From positions 1 to 45,204 of the forward strand of contig JARLHR010000098.1 in assembly GCA_031292145.1 (NCBI GenBank): 45,204 nucleotides of DNA. Direction: 5' to 3'. The notes beneath the pieces were generated by a model. It ran no database searches. It was not told the DNA's origin and saw only the letters and a list, made by a program, of their open reading frames with translations. Origin of the DNA: Clostridium sp. (GTDB lineage Bacteria > Bacillota > Clostridia > Clostridiales > Clostridiaceae). Below are positions 26,699 through 35,555 of this stretch, piece after piece; the stretch's first letter is position 1, and every line of letters begins with the position of its first letter. The position numbers were made by a program, and so were the translations under genes.

Positions 26699-27097
26699 AT
26701 GGAATGGTTTAAAAAAGTTATGTATGGAAGATATGGAGGAGACAATTTAGCTAGGGCGTTACTGGTTCTATCTTTTATATTACTAATAGTATCAAGTATT
26801 TTGCCTAAATCTTTATGGTTTTTAGTAATAATAGCATATGTTCCAACCTTTATTTGTATTTTTAGAATTTTTTCAAGAAATATCTATAAACGTCAAATGG
26901 AGAATTATAAGTATTTAACAATAAGAAACAAAATGATGGGTTTATTTAAACGTAAATCAAATAGATTAAAGGATTTAAAGACACATAAATATTTTACATG
27001 TTCAAATTGTAAGCAAAGTTTACGTGTTCCAAGAGGACAGGGGAAGATTTCAATTACGTGCCCTAAATGTAAAAATACATTTAAAGCAAAATCATAG
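26699..27097 (+). CDS. small membrane protein with C-terminal zinc ribbon
   Basis: 132 residues, ATG after GAGGTG. Two adjacent hydrophobic segments (ALLVLSFILLIVSSIL and LWFLVIIAYVPTFICIF, about residues 16-60) are followed by a basic cytoplasmic stretch. The C-terminal zinc ribbon is CSNCKQSLRVPRGQGKISIT-CPKC (two CxxC pairs about 20 residues apart). Proteins of this layout are common in clostridia but have no assigned function that I know. It lies 57 bases after the Rpn gene with no terminator between, so co-transcription is possible. A terminator follows at 27167. Confidence 0.82.
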   Translation: MEWFKKVMYGRYGGDNLARALLVLSFILLIVSSILPKSLWFLVIIAYVPTFICIFRIFSRNIYKRQMENYKYLTIRNKMMGLFKRKSNRLKDLKTHKYFTCSNCKQSLRVPRGQGKISITCPKCKNTFKAKS

Positions 27098-27166
27098 GAT
27101 AAAATATTAATTCTATTCTTCCATGTGCCTAAAAATAAGATAAAAGTATTATAGAAAATAAAAGAA

Positions 27167-27219
27167 AAAGTCCTTCCTTAATATATAATTATTGTATTAT
27201 GTTATGGAAGGATTTTTTA
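27167..27219 (+). terminator. intrinsic terminator
   Basis: TCCTTCC / GGAAGGA stem with a long AT-rich loop that can pair further, followed by TTTTTT. The rest of the 27098-27401 gap shows only AT-rich DNA and a CATGTGCCTA repeat word at 27122. Confidence 0.55.
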
Positions 27220-27401
27220 TGTTATTTTCGAGTAAAGAATTGGGAGGAATTTTATCTAATAAGTGAGATGGATAAGAGTTATAAATGCATATAATAAATT
27301 CACTTAATGCATTTAAATGTATAAAGATAAAAATAAATGGTTCGATATTTAAAATATAGTATAATTAAGTTTCGATTTTACAATTTAGGAGGGGAACAAT
27401 A

Positions 27402-30400
27402 ATGAATAAAATGGGAAAAAAGGTAATGGCATTATTAGTTGTATTGACAAGTATAATATCATTTTTTCCAGCTGAATTTATAGGACAGGCAGTAAATGCA
27501 GCTACAACAACTTCAGATCCAACTGCAATTTATGTGTATAATGCTAATGCTACAACGCCAATAACAGCTACAACAGACACTACAACAAATAAAGCAGTTT
27601 ATTCAAGTCAAATGGCAGAGAATGAAGCAGGAAAATTTGATGTAGTAGTTAATGATGTTAGAACAGATGATAAAACACTTGAAAATGAGGCAAATACTAA
27701 TGTGTTGTCAGGATCAGGAATGGTATCAGGAATTGTTGGTCAACAAGTGAAAATAATGGCTGTTAATGGTATAAATTGTGATACAGATGCTGAAAGAGCT
27801 ACATTGAATACTATGCTAGGTATAAGTATTGGAACAACTCCAGCTACTTCGGGAAGGGTATCGGTAATAGGTGAAACAATAAGTGGATTACCATATGGTG
27901 TTAATAGGATATCATATCAAGTAACAACAACAACAGAATCTATAAATTATACGGCAGCAATAACTAGTGGAACAACAACAACAGCTGCAACTGTAGGGGC
28001 ACCAACTACAAACTCGATAACATATTCCACTAATGATGTAACAATTTACTATGCTTCTAATTATGTTACAAGTAAGATAACTTCCATGCTTTTTAAAGCT
28101 TATATTGGAGGAACAACATATTTTGATGATAATGATAATATAGATGCGAGTAAGTATTCTACTATAATACAAAATAATTCAAAGCCATTTCTATATTCAA
28201 CACAAGCACAACCAGATTCAGATATGCCACTAAAATATACTTTTAAAGTTCCTGATTCAACTGATGTATTGAAATATATTATGACTTTTGATCAAAGTTT
28301 TACTGGTGCCACAATATTTAAGAATGGTATAGAAGCAAATGAAAATTCAGATTTTACTATTACTCAAAATTATGATAGTTATGGTAATGTTAAGTCTTCT
28401 AATTTGAGTGGCAACCTAGGAAAACCTGGAAGTTCTGATTTAATTGTAATTAAGCTCTCATCATCTGCAACTCAGGTTGAAAAAACTTATTCCATAGAAA
28501 TTAGTTACACATATCCAAATGCAACTGATGATTATAGTTTAAAAACCGCTGGAATAACAAAGTATAATTATGATTCTGATAATACTGTAAATGCGTATAT
28601 TGGAAAAAAATTTGATGTTACCACAGATGCAACAAATGGCTTTCAAATTTATACAGGTAATATATATATAGACAAAAAAGCTACTATGATAAGTATAGAT
28701 CCTACTCTGGTAAGAAATGCAAATTCAGATAATGTAGCATTTGTAGTGACGAATAATTATTATGATCCTACTCTTAAAAAGACTATATCAAAGAGCTCTG
28801 AACTTAAGAATGGAAAGCAATTCATTAATTTTATGGCTAGTACAACTAGTAATCAATTACAAGTTGATGTATATTCGGGATCAAATGGAAATCAAACATC
28901 GTCTTCAACATTGTTGGCAAGATATCTTTTAAATGTTACTTTGTTATCATCTGATAATTTTTCTATGGGCATGGCCTTTGGAAATAGCGATGGCAGTTCT
29001 GGTGGAGTTTATTTAACACAACCAGGTGTAAGCCAAAATACCATAAATTTTAGCACTAGTAGGCTTACTTATGATTTATATTCTTCAGACATAGTTAAGG
29101 TACTGTTTACTGGAGTTAGAAGCAATAAAAATGAATATTTAAGGGTTTGGCTTGCAAGTAGCTTAAATGGTAACAATTTTAAGGAAGCACAGGGATCTAT
29201 AGATAATACTAGCAGGAGCACTAGTTTTGATGTAAATGTACAAAGTGATGCAAATCTTGGGGCTAAAGCTAAAAAAATGTTAGTTCAAGCTTATTACGAT
29301 GTAACTACCGGAGGAGCTGTTACTGCAAGTTATCCTGTAGGAGATCAATACGTATTCGATTTGCCTAATAACTACGACTCATCAGATACTTCATCAGATA
29401 CAGGAAATACGTCAGGCAATGCTTTATTAAACAATTTGCAAGTTACGAATGCAACTTTAAAAGATAGTGGTGGAAATACTACATTCTCAAGCAGCGTATA
29501 CAATTATACCACTACTGTTGATAAAAGTAGTACAACTGCAACAATAACTGCAACAACTCAAGATGATAATGTTCAATCAATTGCTGCAACTGTTCAAGAG
29601 ACTGGAACATCTTATGATTTAACTTCAGGTGAAGCAAGTGATATCACTTTAAGTACAACTGGTACAACAACAGTTAAGATAGTTGTTACTGCGCAGGATG
29701 GAACTACTACGAAGGCATATACTGTTGTAATTAGCAATAATACAAAAAGTAGTACTGCTACTTTGAAGAATGTAATTCTTAATGCAGGAGATTATACCTT
29801 TGATCCTACAGCAGACACAACTAAGGTTCATGAAAGTCAAAATGCAACTAGTGTTACTGTAACCCCTGTACCAACAGATGCTAGTTCAACAGTTACTGTA
29901 AATGGTCAAACATATTCTTCAAGTCCAATAACTGTTAGTATTAGAGGATCACAAACAACTGATATAGAAATAGTAGTTACATCACAGGATGGAACAGCTA
30001 GTAAAACTTATACATTAGAAGTTTATAGAACAGATTCTACAGATACTAATACAAGCAACAGTTCAAATAGCTCAACTCAGGATGACCAATATTATGATCA
30101 ATATAATGATTGTTGGGTTGATACTACTAAATATGATGAATGGGGTACTGTGAATGGAAATCCAGTTTATTTTGATAAGCATAATAGGCAAGTTAAAAAT
30201 GCTTGGATATCTACTGGTGGAAAGTATTATTTCTTAAATAATTCAGGCTATAGAGCATCAGGCTGGAAAGTTGATGACGCTGATGGAAAAGCTTATTATT
30301 TAGATCCGACAACCGGAGAAATGAAAACTGGATGGATTAATTTAAGTAATAGCTGGTATTACTTGGGTCTTAATGGTGTAATGCACAAAGGCTGGTTATA

Positions 30401-30512
30401 CTTAAATGGAAAATGGTATTACTTTACTCCAAATGGACAAATGGTAATTAATCAAAGCATGTTTGTAGAGGATAAAGTATATAACTTCGGACAAGATGGA
30501 GCGGTTATATAG
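27402..30512 (+). CDS. very large secreted cadherin-like / choline-binding repeat protein
   Basis: 1036 residues, ATG after AGGAGGGG. The signal peptide (VMALLVVLTSIISFFPAEF...VNAA) ends near residue 34. Residues ~35-660 are Thr/Ser/Asn-rich and probably all-beta, without a family I recognise. Two cadherin-like beta-sandwich domains follow: about 670-775, starting LLNNLQVTNATLKD, and about 780-885, with STVTVNGQTYSSSPITV and TYTLEVYR. About five GW-type repeats close the protein (TGWINLSNSWYYLGLNGVMH). Together these suggest a long surface adhesin or matrix protein anchored to choline. It directly precedes the lic locus but is separated by a palindromic element and a new promoter. Its TAG stop lies inside the TATAGATA terminus of that element. 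Confidence 0.9.
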   Translation: MNKMGKKVMALLVVLTSIISFFPAEFIGQAVNAATTTSDPTAIYVYNANATTPITATTDTTTNKAVYSSQMAENEAGKFDVVVNDVRTDDKTLENEANTNVLSGSGMVSGIVGQQVKIMAVNGINCDTDAERATLNTMLGISIGTTPATSGRVSVIGETISGLPYGVNRISYQVTTTTESINYTAAITSGTTTTAATVGAPTTNSITYSTNDVTIYYASNYVTSKITSMLFKAYIGGTTYFDDNDNIDASKYSTIIQNNSKPFLYSTQAQPDSDMPLKYTFKVPDSTDVLKYIMTFDQSFTGATIFKNGIEANENSDFTITQNYDSYGNVKSSNLSGNLGKPGSSDLIVIKLSSSATQVEKTYSIEISYTYPNATDDYSLKTAGITKYNYDSDNTVNAYIGKKFDVTTDATNGFQIYTGNIYIDKKATMISIDPTLVRNANSDNVAFVVTNNYYDPTLKKTISKSSELKNGKQFINFMASTTSNQLQVDVYSGSNGNQTSSSTLLARYLLNVTLLSSDNFSMGMAFGNSDGSSGGVYLTQPGVSQNTINFSTSRLTYDLYSSDIVKVLFTGVRSNKNEYLRVWLASSLNGNNFKEAQGSIDNTSRSTSFDVNVQSDANLGAKAKKMLVQAYYDVTTGGAVTASYPVGDQYVFDLPNNYDSSDTSSDTGNTSGNALLNNLQVTNATLKDSGGNTTFSSSVYNYTTTVDKSSTTATITATTQDDNVQSIAATVQETGTSYDLTSGEASDITLSTTGTTTVKIVVTAQDGTTTKAYTVVISNNTKSSTATLKNVILNAGDYTFDPTADTTKVHESQNATSVTVTPVPTDASSTVTVNGQTYSSSPITVSIRGSQTTDIEIVVTSQDGTASKTYTLEVYRTDSTDTNTSNSSNSSTQDDQYYDQYNDCWVDTTKYDEWGTVNGNPVYFDKHNRQVKNAWISTGGKYYFLNNSGYRASGWKVDDADGKAYYLDPTTGEMKTGWINLSNSWYYLGLNGVMHKGWLYLNGKWYYFTPNGQMVINQSMFVEDKVYNFGQDGAVI

Positions 30513-30775
30513 ATAACCAACATGTATTCTAGACTTATGAGATAACTAACCGAAATCAAATACATTTGTGTTCCACAGGACTATGAAAATTTCACTGAAA
30601 GCACTAAGAGGCAGGTTGCACCCACTTTAGCTTGCTCCAATCGAATGACTGGACAAGCAACAGTGGAACAACCTACCTCTAAGTGCTTTTTGCATCCAAA
30701 TTTTCAAATGCCTGTTTCACACAAATGTATTTGATTTCTGGTGTAGATGTTCACTCGAAGTCTTGTAAATATGTA
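30509..30775. repeat. palindromic element, family 1 (complete)
   Basis: The left terminus TATAGATAACCAACATGTAT, then TCTAGACTTATGAGATAACT, leads to arms CCGAAATCAAATACATTTGT and ACAAATGTATTTGATTTCTG. Inside are GAAAGCACTAAGAGGCAGGT and its inverse. The first bases provide the stop codon of the preceding gene. Confidence 0.8.
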
Positions 30776-30828
30776 AATATAATATACTAAGCCTTTGAAA
30801 AGAGCACGAGGTGCATATAAGAACATTT

Positions 30829-30888
30829 GAAGAAATTGCTAAGTAATTTCATCCTTAATTTTCAATTGTTAATTGTATATTGCCAATT
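30829..30888. repeat. MITE-like element, family 2, right half
   Basis: GAAGAAATTGCTAAGTAATTTC hairpin, then CCTTAATTTTCAATTGTTAA and an AATTG-rich end, as in the other family-2 copies. The left half is missing or unrecognisable. Confidence 0.5.
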
Positions 30889-30894
30889 GTTCTA

Positions 30895-30923
30895 TTGACA
30901 CAGATAATTTAGAATAATATAAT
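30895..30923 (+). promoter_or_regulatory. consensus sigma-A promoter of the lic locus
   Basis: Perfect TTGACA (30895-30900), a 17-base spacer and a perfect TATAAT (30918-30923). This is the strongest promoter match in the window. It predicts transcription from about 30930, leaving a ~115-base leader before the kinase-fusion gene. Confidence 0.8.
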
Positions 30924-30934
30924 TAATATAGTTC

Positions 30935-30954
30935 ATATTTCGAACATGAAATAT
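30935..30954 (+). promoter_or_regulatory. candidate operator at the lic transcription start
   Basis: ATATTTCGAACATGAAATAT: perfect 7-base inverted arms (ATATTTC / GAAATAT) around GAACAT, just downstream of the predicted start. The first gene of the locus carries its own N-terminal HTH domain, so autoregulation here is plausible. The overlapping GTTCAT resembles the palindrome before the licB-like gene at 37710. Confidence 0.5.
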
Positions 30955-31044
30955 ATATGTATTTTGCATATAAATATTAGGGAGTAATTTTAGTTAAACT
31001 AAATTGTAATAATCAAGTTTCTTAAAAGGGGAGTTAAGCGCAAT

Positions 31045-32895
31045 ATGTTAGATGATAGAATAAAAATATTAAAAACATTAAATGATAACTTTAATATTAA
31101 TCAAAGGGAACTAGCCAAGAGGACTAATATATCTTTGGGCAAAGTCAATGCTGTTTTAAAAGAATTTACTACGGAAGAGTATATAGACAGAATAACTAAT
31201 AATAGAGGAACTTTATACAAGGTTACTGAAAAAGGAATGAAGTATTTAGAGGAAAATATTGCTTCTGCAAAGAGCACTAGATTGAAGCTTCATGAAGAAG
31301 AAAAGAAAATTGTAAAACAAGCTGTTATACTTGCGGCAGGCAGGACTGAGGAGTTTGGAAAACCAGTGGGGATGCTTGAAATTGAAGATTTTAAGCTAAT
31401 TGATAGAACTCTAAATATTTTAAAAGAAAATGGAATAACCAAAATTGTAATTGTTACAGGGTATGAAAGCCAATATTTTGAAGAATACTTTAAAAATAGT
31501 AAAAACATAACTTTAGTAAAAAGTGATAAGTATAAGTGGACAGGAACTATGCATTCTTTATCTTTAGCCAAAGATTATATTGATGATGACTTCTTGCTTA
31601 TTGAAAATGATTTGATTTTTGAAAAAAGGGCTATCAAGGAACTAGCAGAAAGTGAAAATCGAGATTGTATACTTTTTACTAATGAAAGTGGATCTGGTGA
31701 TGAGGCTTTTGTAGAAATAAGAGATAATCATTTATATAAAATGTCTAAAGATATTCACCAATTTAATAGGATTGATGGAGAAATGATTGGAATTACAAAG
31801 ATTTCTTATAAACTTTATACAATGATGCTTGAAGAATTTAAAGGAAATGTTAATCCTTATTTAAATTATGAATATGTATTATTAGATGTTGCTCGAAATT
31901 ATAATATTGGATTTGTTAAAATAGATGACCTTGCTTGGGGGGATGCAGATGCTCCAAAAGAATATGAAAAAATTAAAAATTATCTTTATCCAACAATAAG
32001 AAGAAGAGAGCTTAGTTATGAAATTAATAATATAAAGATTATAATCCGCGAGTCATTAAAAGTGAAGGATGAAGATATTACAGAAATAGAACCAGCAGGT
32101 GGTATGACAAATAAAAATTATAGAATTTGTGTTAAAGATGAAAAATATATCTTAAGGGTTGCAGGGGTTGGAACTGAACAAATGATTAATAGACATACAG
32201 AAATGTTTAATTCTGCAATCGCATCTGAAAAAGGTTATAATGTAGAAGTACCATACTTTAATCTTGAAACTGGTGTTAAAATATCTAAATTTATAGAAAA
32301 TGCAGAAACTTTAACTCATAGAAGTATTAAAAAAGAAGAGAACTTAAAGCAAGTTACAACTATTTTGAGAAATTTACATGAATGTACTGATTTCCATATG
32401 GATAATGAATTTAATATGTTTAGAGAACTTGAAAAATATGAAAATATTTTAAAGAAAGATGGCGGAAATTTCTTTGAAGATTATGAAATAGTAAGGGAAA
32501 AGGTCATGGCCCTTGAAGAAGAGTTGAAAGTTTGCAACAGGGTGTTTGTACCATCTCATAATGATTTAGTTTCTGAAAATTTTGTTAAGGACACACAAGG
32601 TTGAATTTATTTAATTGATTGGGAATATAGTGGTATTAATGATGATATATGGGATTTAGCAGCCCTTTCTTTAGAAAATGAATTCTCAGAAGATGATATT
32701 GAGTTAATGTTTAGATTATACTTTAATGGAAAAGAAGCTGATAAGGATTCAAGAAGAAGATTGTTAATTCATCAAATATGTCAAGATATGTTGTGGGCTG
32801 TTTGGACGCTAATTAAAGAAGCCGAAGGAGACGATTTTGGTACTTATGGAATAGATAGATACAACAGAGCTAAAGAGTATTTAAACAAACTTTAA
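31045..32895 (+). pseudogene. HTH + nucleotidyltransferase + LicA choline kinase fusion, interrupted by an in-frame TGA
   Basis: The frame has 616 codons, with ATG 31045 after AAGGGGAG. Residues 1-72 are a winged-helix domain (NQRELAKRTNISLGKVNAVL). Residues ~86-320 are a nucleotidyltransferase of the LicC/RmlA fold, but its loop reads LAAGRTEEFGKPVGML instead of G-x-G-T-R. Residues ~325-616 are LicA-type choline kinase: GGMTNKNY, the Brenner motif HNDLVSENF, IDWEYSG with the Mg-binding Asp, and WDLAAL. Codon 520 (32602-32604) is TGA, between the two kinase motifs. The frame stays open and conserved to TAA at 32895. In pneumococcal LicA this site is Arg (recalled QGRLYLIDWEY). Terminated, the kinase would be dead; read through, it would make phosphocholine. 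LicCA fusions are known in Treponema. Confidence 0.88.
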
Positions 32896-32901
32896 AATAA
32901 T

Positions 32902-33030
32902 GTAGATACCCACATTGAAAATCGTACTTATGCGTATAGTCAAGCGAAATTGAATACACATCTGTACCAAAAATATTTCTGATTTCGGTAAGTTAGCTCA
33001 TAAGTCTAGAATATGTGTTGGATATCTATA
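32902..33030. repeat. palindromic element, family 1, deletion derivative
   Basis: The right end is a good terminus: GATTTCGGTAAGTTAGCTCA, TAAGTCTAGAATATGTGTTG, GATATCTATA. The left end is degenerate (TAGATACCCACAT) and the central nested arms are missing. Confidence 0.65.
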
Positions 33031-33099
33031 TAAAAATAAAATTGAAATAATTTCTTTGAATGAGAGGTGATTTCAATTAGCTGTGAGGAGAAGAAAGTT

Positions 33100-33795
33100 A
33101 TGAGAGCAATTTTAATGGCTGCGGGAATGGGGACTAGATTAAGACCATTAACTGAAAATACACCAAAATCTTTAATAGAAGTTAATGGAATGTCTTTGCT
33201 TGAAAGACAAATAATAAATTTAAAAGAAGTTGGAATTGATGAAATTATAGTCTTAACAGGTTATTTACATGAAAAGTTTGATGATATAGTTAAAAAGTAT
33301 AATTTAATCAAGGTCATTAATGATAAATATGATGTATATAATAATATATATACTATGTATCTGGTTAGACAATACCTTAAAGATGCATTTGTTATAGATG
33401 CTGATAATTATATCACAAGAAACTTCTTGCCAAAAACTAAGCCGACAACATCGCTATATTATTCAGCCTGCAAGGATAATATAGTAGGTGAATGGATTTT
33501 GAGATATGATAGTGATGGGAGAATATTTGGAGTTGATATTGGAAAAGATGGTGATGAACCAAATTACATAATGTCCGGAGCTTCTTTTTGGACGGCAAAA
33601 GATGGAGAGCTTATTGCTAAGAAGGTTGAGGAAACAATAGATAAAGGAGATTTTAGAGATATGTATTGGGATAGCATTGCCGTAGATAATCTTAAAGAGA
33701 TGGATGTTTATATTGAGAAGATACAGTCTAATGATATATTTGAGATAGATTCTCTGCAGGATTTAGAATATTTAAAAAGAACATTAAATTTATAA
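33100..33795 (+). CDS. licC: phosphocholine cytidylyltransferase LicC
   Basis: 231 residues; ATG 33100 nine bases after GAGGAG (the frame extends to 33067 without support). It matches the LicC family along its length, pneumococcal LicC being ~229 residues. The nucleotide loop is MAAGMGTRLRPLTENTPKSL with the catalytic Lys. Further family blocks are INDKYDVYNNIYTMYLV, VIDADNYI with metal-binding Asp, and SGASFW...DMYWD...IFEIDSLQDL. It should convert CTP and phosphocholine to CDP-choline and pyrophosphate in the cytoplasm. That is the step after the LicA kinase encoded just upstream. Two palindromic elements flank it, so expression may depend on readthrough from the 30895 promoter or on an unseen one. 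Confidence 0.93.
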   Translation: MRAILMAAGMGTRLRPLTENTPKSLIEVNGMSLLERQIINLKEVGIDEIIVLTGYLHEKFDDIVKKYNLIKVINDKYDVYNNIYTMYLVRQYLKDAFVIDADNYITRNFLPKTKPTTSLYYSACKDNIVGEWILRYDSDGRIFGVDIGKDGDEPNYIMSGASFWTAKDGELIAKKVEETIDKGDFRDMYWDSIAVDNLKEMDVYIEKIQSNDIFEIDSLQDLEYLKRTLNL

Positions 33796-33801
33796 AATAA
33801 C

Positions 33802-34075
33802 TATAGATATCTAATACGAAACTTAGACTTAACCGCAATCAACCGAAATTAGATACATGTTTATTTCGCAAGACTATGAAAATTGCGCTGAAAGCACTAA
33901 GCAAAAGGTTGCACCCACTTACGCTTGTTCCAAATATTCATTTAGACAAGCATAAGTGGAACAACCTTCAGCTAAGTGCTTTTTGCAGCTCATTTTCATA
34001 GTCCTGTGTAACACAAATGTATTTAATTTCGGTAGATTATCGCATAAGTCTAGAATATGTGCTGGATATCTATAT
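33802..34075. repeat. palindromic element, family 1 (complete, both termini)
   Basis: It begins TATAGATATC and ends GATATCTATA. Inside come CGAAATTAGATACATGTTTA / CACAAATGTATTTAATTTCG, GAAAGCACTAAGCAAAAGGT / ACCTTCAGCTAAGTGCTTTT and TACGCTTGTTCC / TTTAGACAAGCATA. It sits between licC and the convergent flavodoxin-fold gene, where it could end transcription in both directions. Confidence 0.8.
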
Positions 34076-34083
34076 AGCAATTT

Positions 34084-34761
34084 TTACTGAATATATCTTT
34101 TTTTATGATGACTAAAATTATAAACAGGGGACGGAATCGCTTTCGTAGCACCTGATGTAAAAACCTGTGGTTTTATTAATTGAGTTTTATTATGTAACGA
34201 TAGTATTTTATAGGATAAGTTAAGAATTTTTTGTGCTATTTGCCTTTTTGTTCTTAAGTTTATGTATTCCCAGTCGCCTTCATAAATGTTTTGCGAAAAA
34301 TGAAATATATTATGTATTCCCCAAAAGTTCAAATTCTTTTTAATTATTCTATTAACATGAAAAAGTCCAGCACCCGAGGCTGTTGAAATTATTAAACCTA
34401 TCTTATTGTTTCCTAAATTATGTTCCTTATTTTTCATATAATAACAGGACAAATTGTCTAAAAGGTTTTTCATTTCACTACTAAGATCGCACGTAAATGT
34501 AGTGCAAGCAATGATGATTAAGTCTGCTTTGTATAATGATTTAGCAATGAATTTAATATTACTTTCATCATATAAGTTGTTGCTAATTCTAGTATTAATG
34601 CTAGAGCAGCGTCTATTATAAGAGTATGATACATTATTAGATGAAAAAACTTCTGTAATATTTAAATTTATATTAGATTTAAGATTATCAAGTAAGAGCT
34701 GAATGCAATTATAATAAGCATTAGCTTTATTCATACTCCCATAAATAATAGTTACATTCAC
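34084..34761 (-). CDS. flavodoxin-fold NAD(P)H-dependent oxidoreductase
   Basis: 225 residues from GTG 34761 (MNVTIIYGSMNKANAYY), nine bases after AAAGG. An ATG at 34770 is the alternative; it overlaps the TGA of the upstream regulator as ATGA but has no spaced ribosome site. The FMN-phosphate loop IIYGSMNKANAY and the strand ADLIIIACTTFTCDLSSEMKNLLDNLS mark the FMN-reductase / flavodoxin_2 family. The usual Cys-rich region is reduced to RRCSSINTR. The ~40-residue C-terminus is unusual and basic. It is the second gene after a TetR-family regulator in the same direction and probably its target. Substrate unknown. Confidence 0.82.
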   Translation of the reverse strand: MNVTIIYGSMNKANAYYNCIQLLLDNLKSNINLNITEVFSSNNVSYSYNRRCSSINTRISNNLYDESNIKFIAKSLYKADLIIIACTTFTCDLSSEMKNLLDNLSCYYMKNKEHNLGNNKIGLIISTASGAGLFHVNRIIKKNLNFWGIHNIFHFSQNIYEGDWEYINLRTKRQIAQKILNLSYKILSLHNKTQLIKPQVFTSGATKAIPSPVYNFSHHKKRYIQ

Positions 34762-34766
34762 AATTA

Positions 34767-35375
34767 TCATCCTTTCAACGTATAGGCATGTTTAAATTCA
34801 TTAATGTGGTTTTCTAAAGATGTCAATTCTTTATTAGTTAAATTATCATCCTTATAAAATAGGAGAAAAGCTGGAGAATAAAATTGAAGAGCTAATATAT
34901 AAGGATCCTTTTTTACAAAAATATCTGCATTCATAAGTAATTCGAAAATTTTAGAATGAAACTCTAATATATCATCAACAAATATTTTATTATATAAAGC
35001 TGCTATTTTAGAATTAGTAAATTGCTCTATTGTAAGTAATTTTCTAAATTTAATTACATATTCATCTTCTAAATAAAACTTAAAAATATAGATACTTTTC
35101 TTAAAAAAATATTCATTAGAAAACCACTTAAGTTTATTAACTATAATTTCATTAATATCATAATTTGTTATTATATGATCAAAAAATTTAGTTATGTAAT
35201 TTGAATACTGATTTATTATGGTGTCTAAAATGTCTTGTTTATTCTTAAAGTGATTATAAAGGGAACTTGCCTTGATTCCAACTGCTTTAGCAATGTCTCT
35301 AACAGATATTGCATCAAATCCTCTTTTTGAAAAAAGGTTTAGGGATTCATAGATAATTTTATCTCGCGTATTCAT
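34767..35375 (-). CDS. TetR-family transcriptional regulator
   Basis: 202 residues, ATG 35375 after AAGGAG. The N-terminal TetR HTH is clear: RDKIIYESLNLFSKRGFDAISVRDIAKAVGIKASSLYNHFKNKQDILD. The C-terminal ligand domain is divergent, as usual. Its TGA stop is the only TGA that ends an otherwise complete gene in the window. The flavodoxin-fold gene starts within ten bases, so the pair is translationally coupled. A perfect 20-base palindrome 180 bases upstream is a likely binding site. The pair interrupts the lic locus and may be unrelated to it. Confidence 0.92.
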   Translation of the reverse strand: MNTRDKIIYESLNLFSKRGFDAISVRDIAKAVGIKASSLYNHFKNKQDILDTIINQYSNYITKFFDHIITNYDINEIIVNKLKWFSNEYFFKKSIYIFKFYLEDEYVIKFRKLLTIEQFTNSKIAALYNKIFVDDILEFHSKIFELLMNADIFVKKDPYILALQFYSPAFLLFYKDDNLTNKELTSLENHINEFKHAYTLKG

Positions 35376-35555
35376 AAAATCTCCTTACAAAAAAATTAAA
35401 CTTTACAATTAATAATTATTGAAAAGTTAAACACAATAAATATAGAAGGAAAGTCTTAGGGCTTTCCGCAAATTAATCCAAACACAAATACGAAAAATAC
35501 GCCATAGAGTTTCAAAAAATAGAAAATAATATCACAATAAAATAATAATATCTTC

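Noticed and set aside
30801-30815. Short GAGCACGAGGTGC hairpin as a regulatory site
   Set aside because: It is too short, lies between two repeat elements and has no recurrence that would support a function.
32707-32895. Separate small ORF after the kinase
   Set aside because: It continues the LicA frame, matches the LicA C-terminus and has no start signals.
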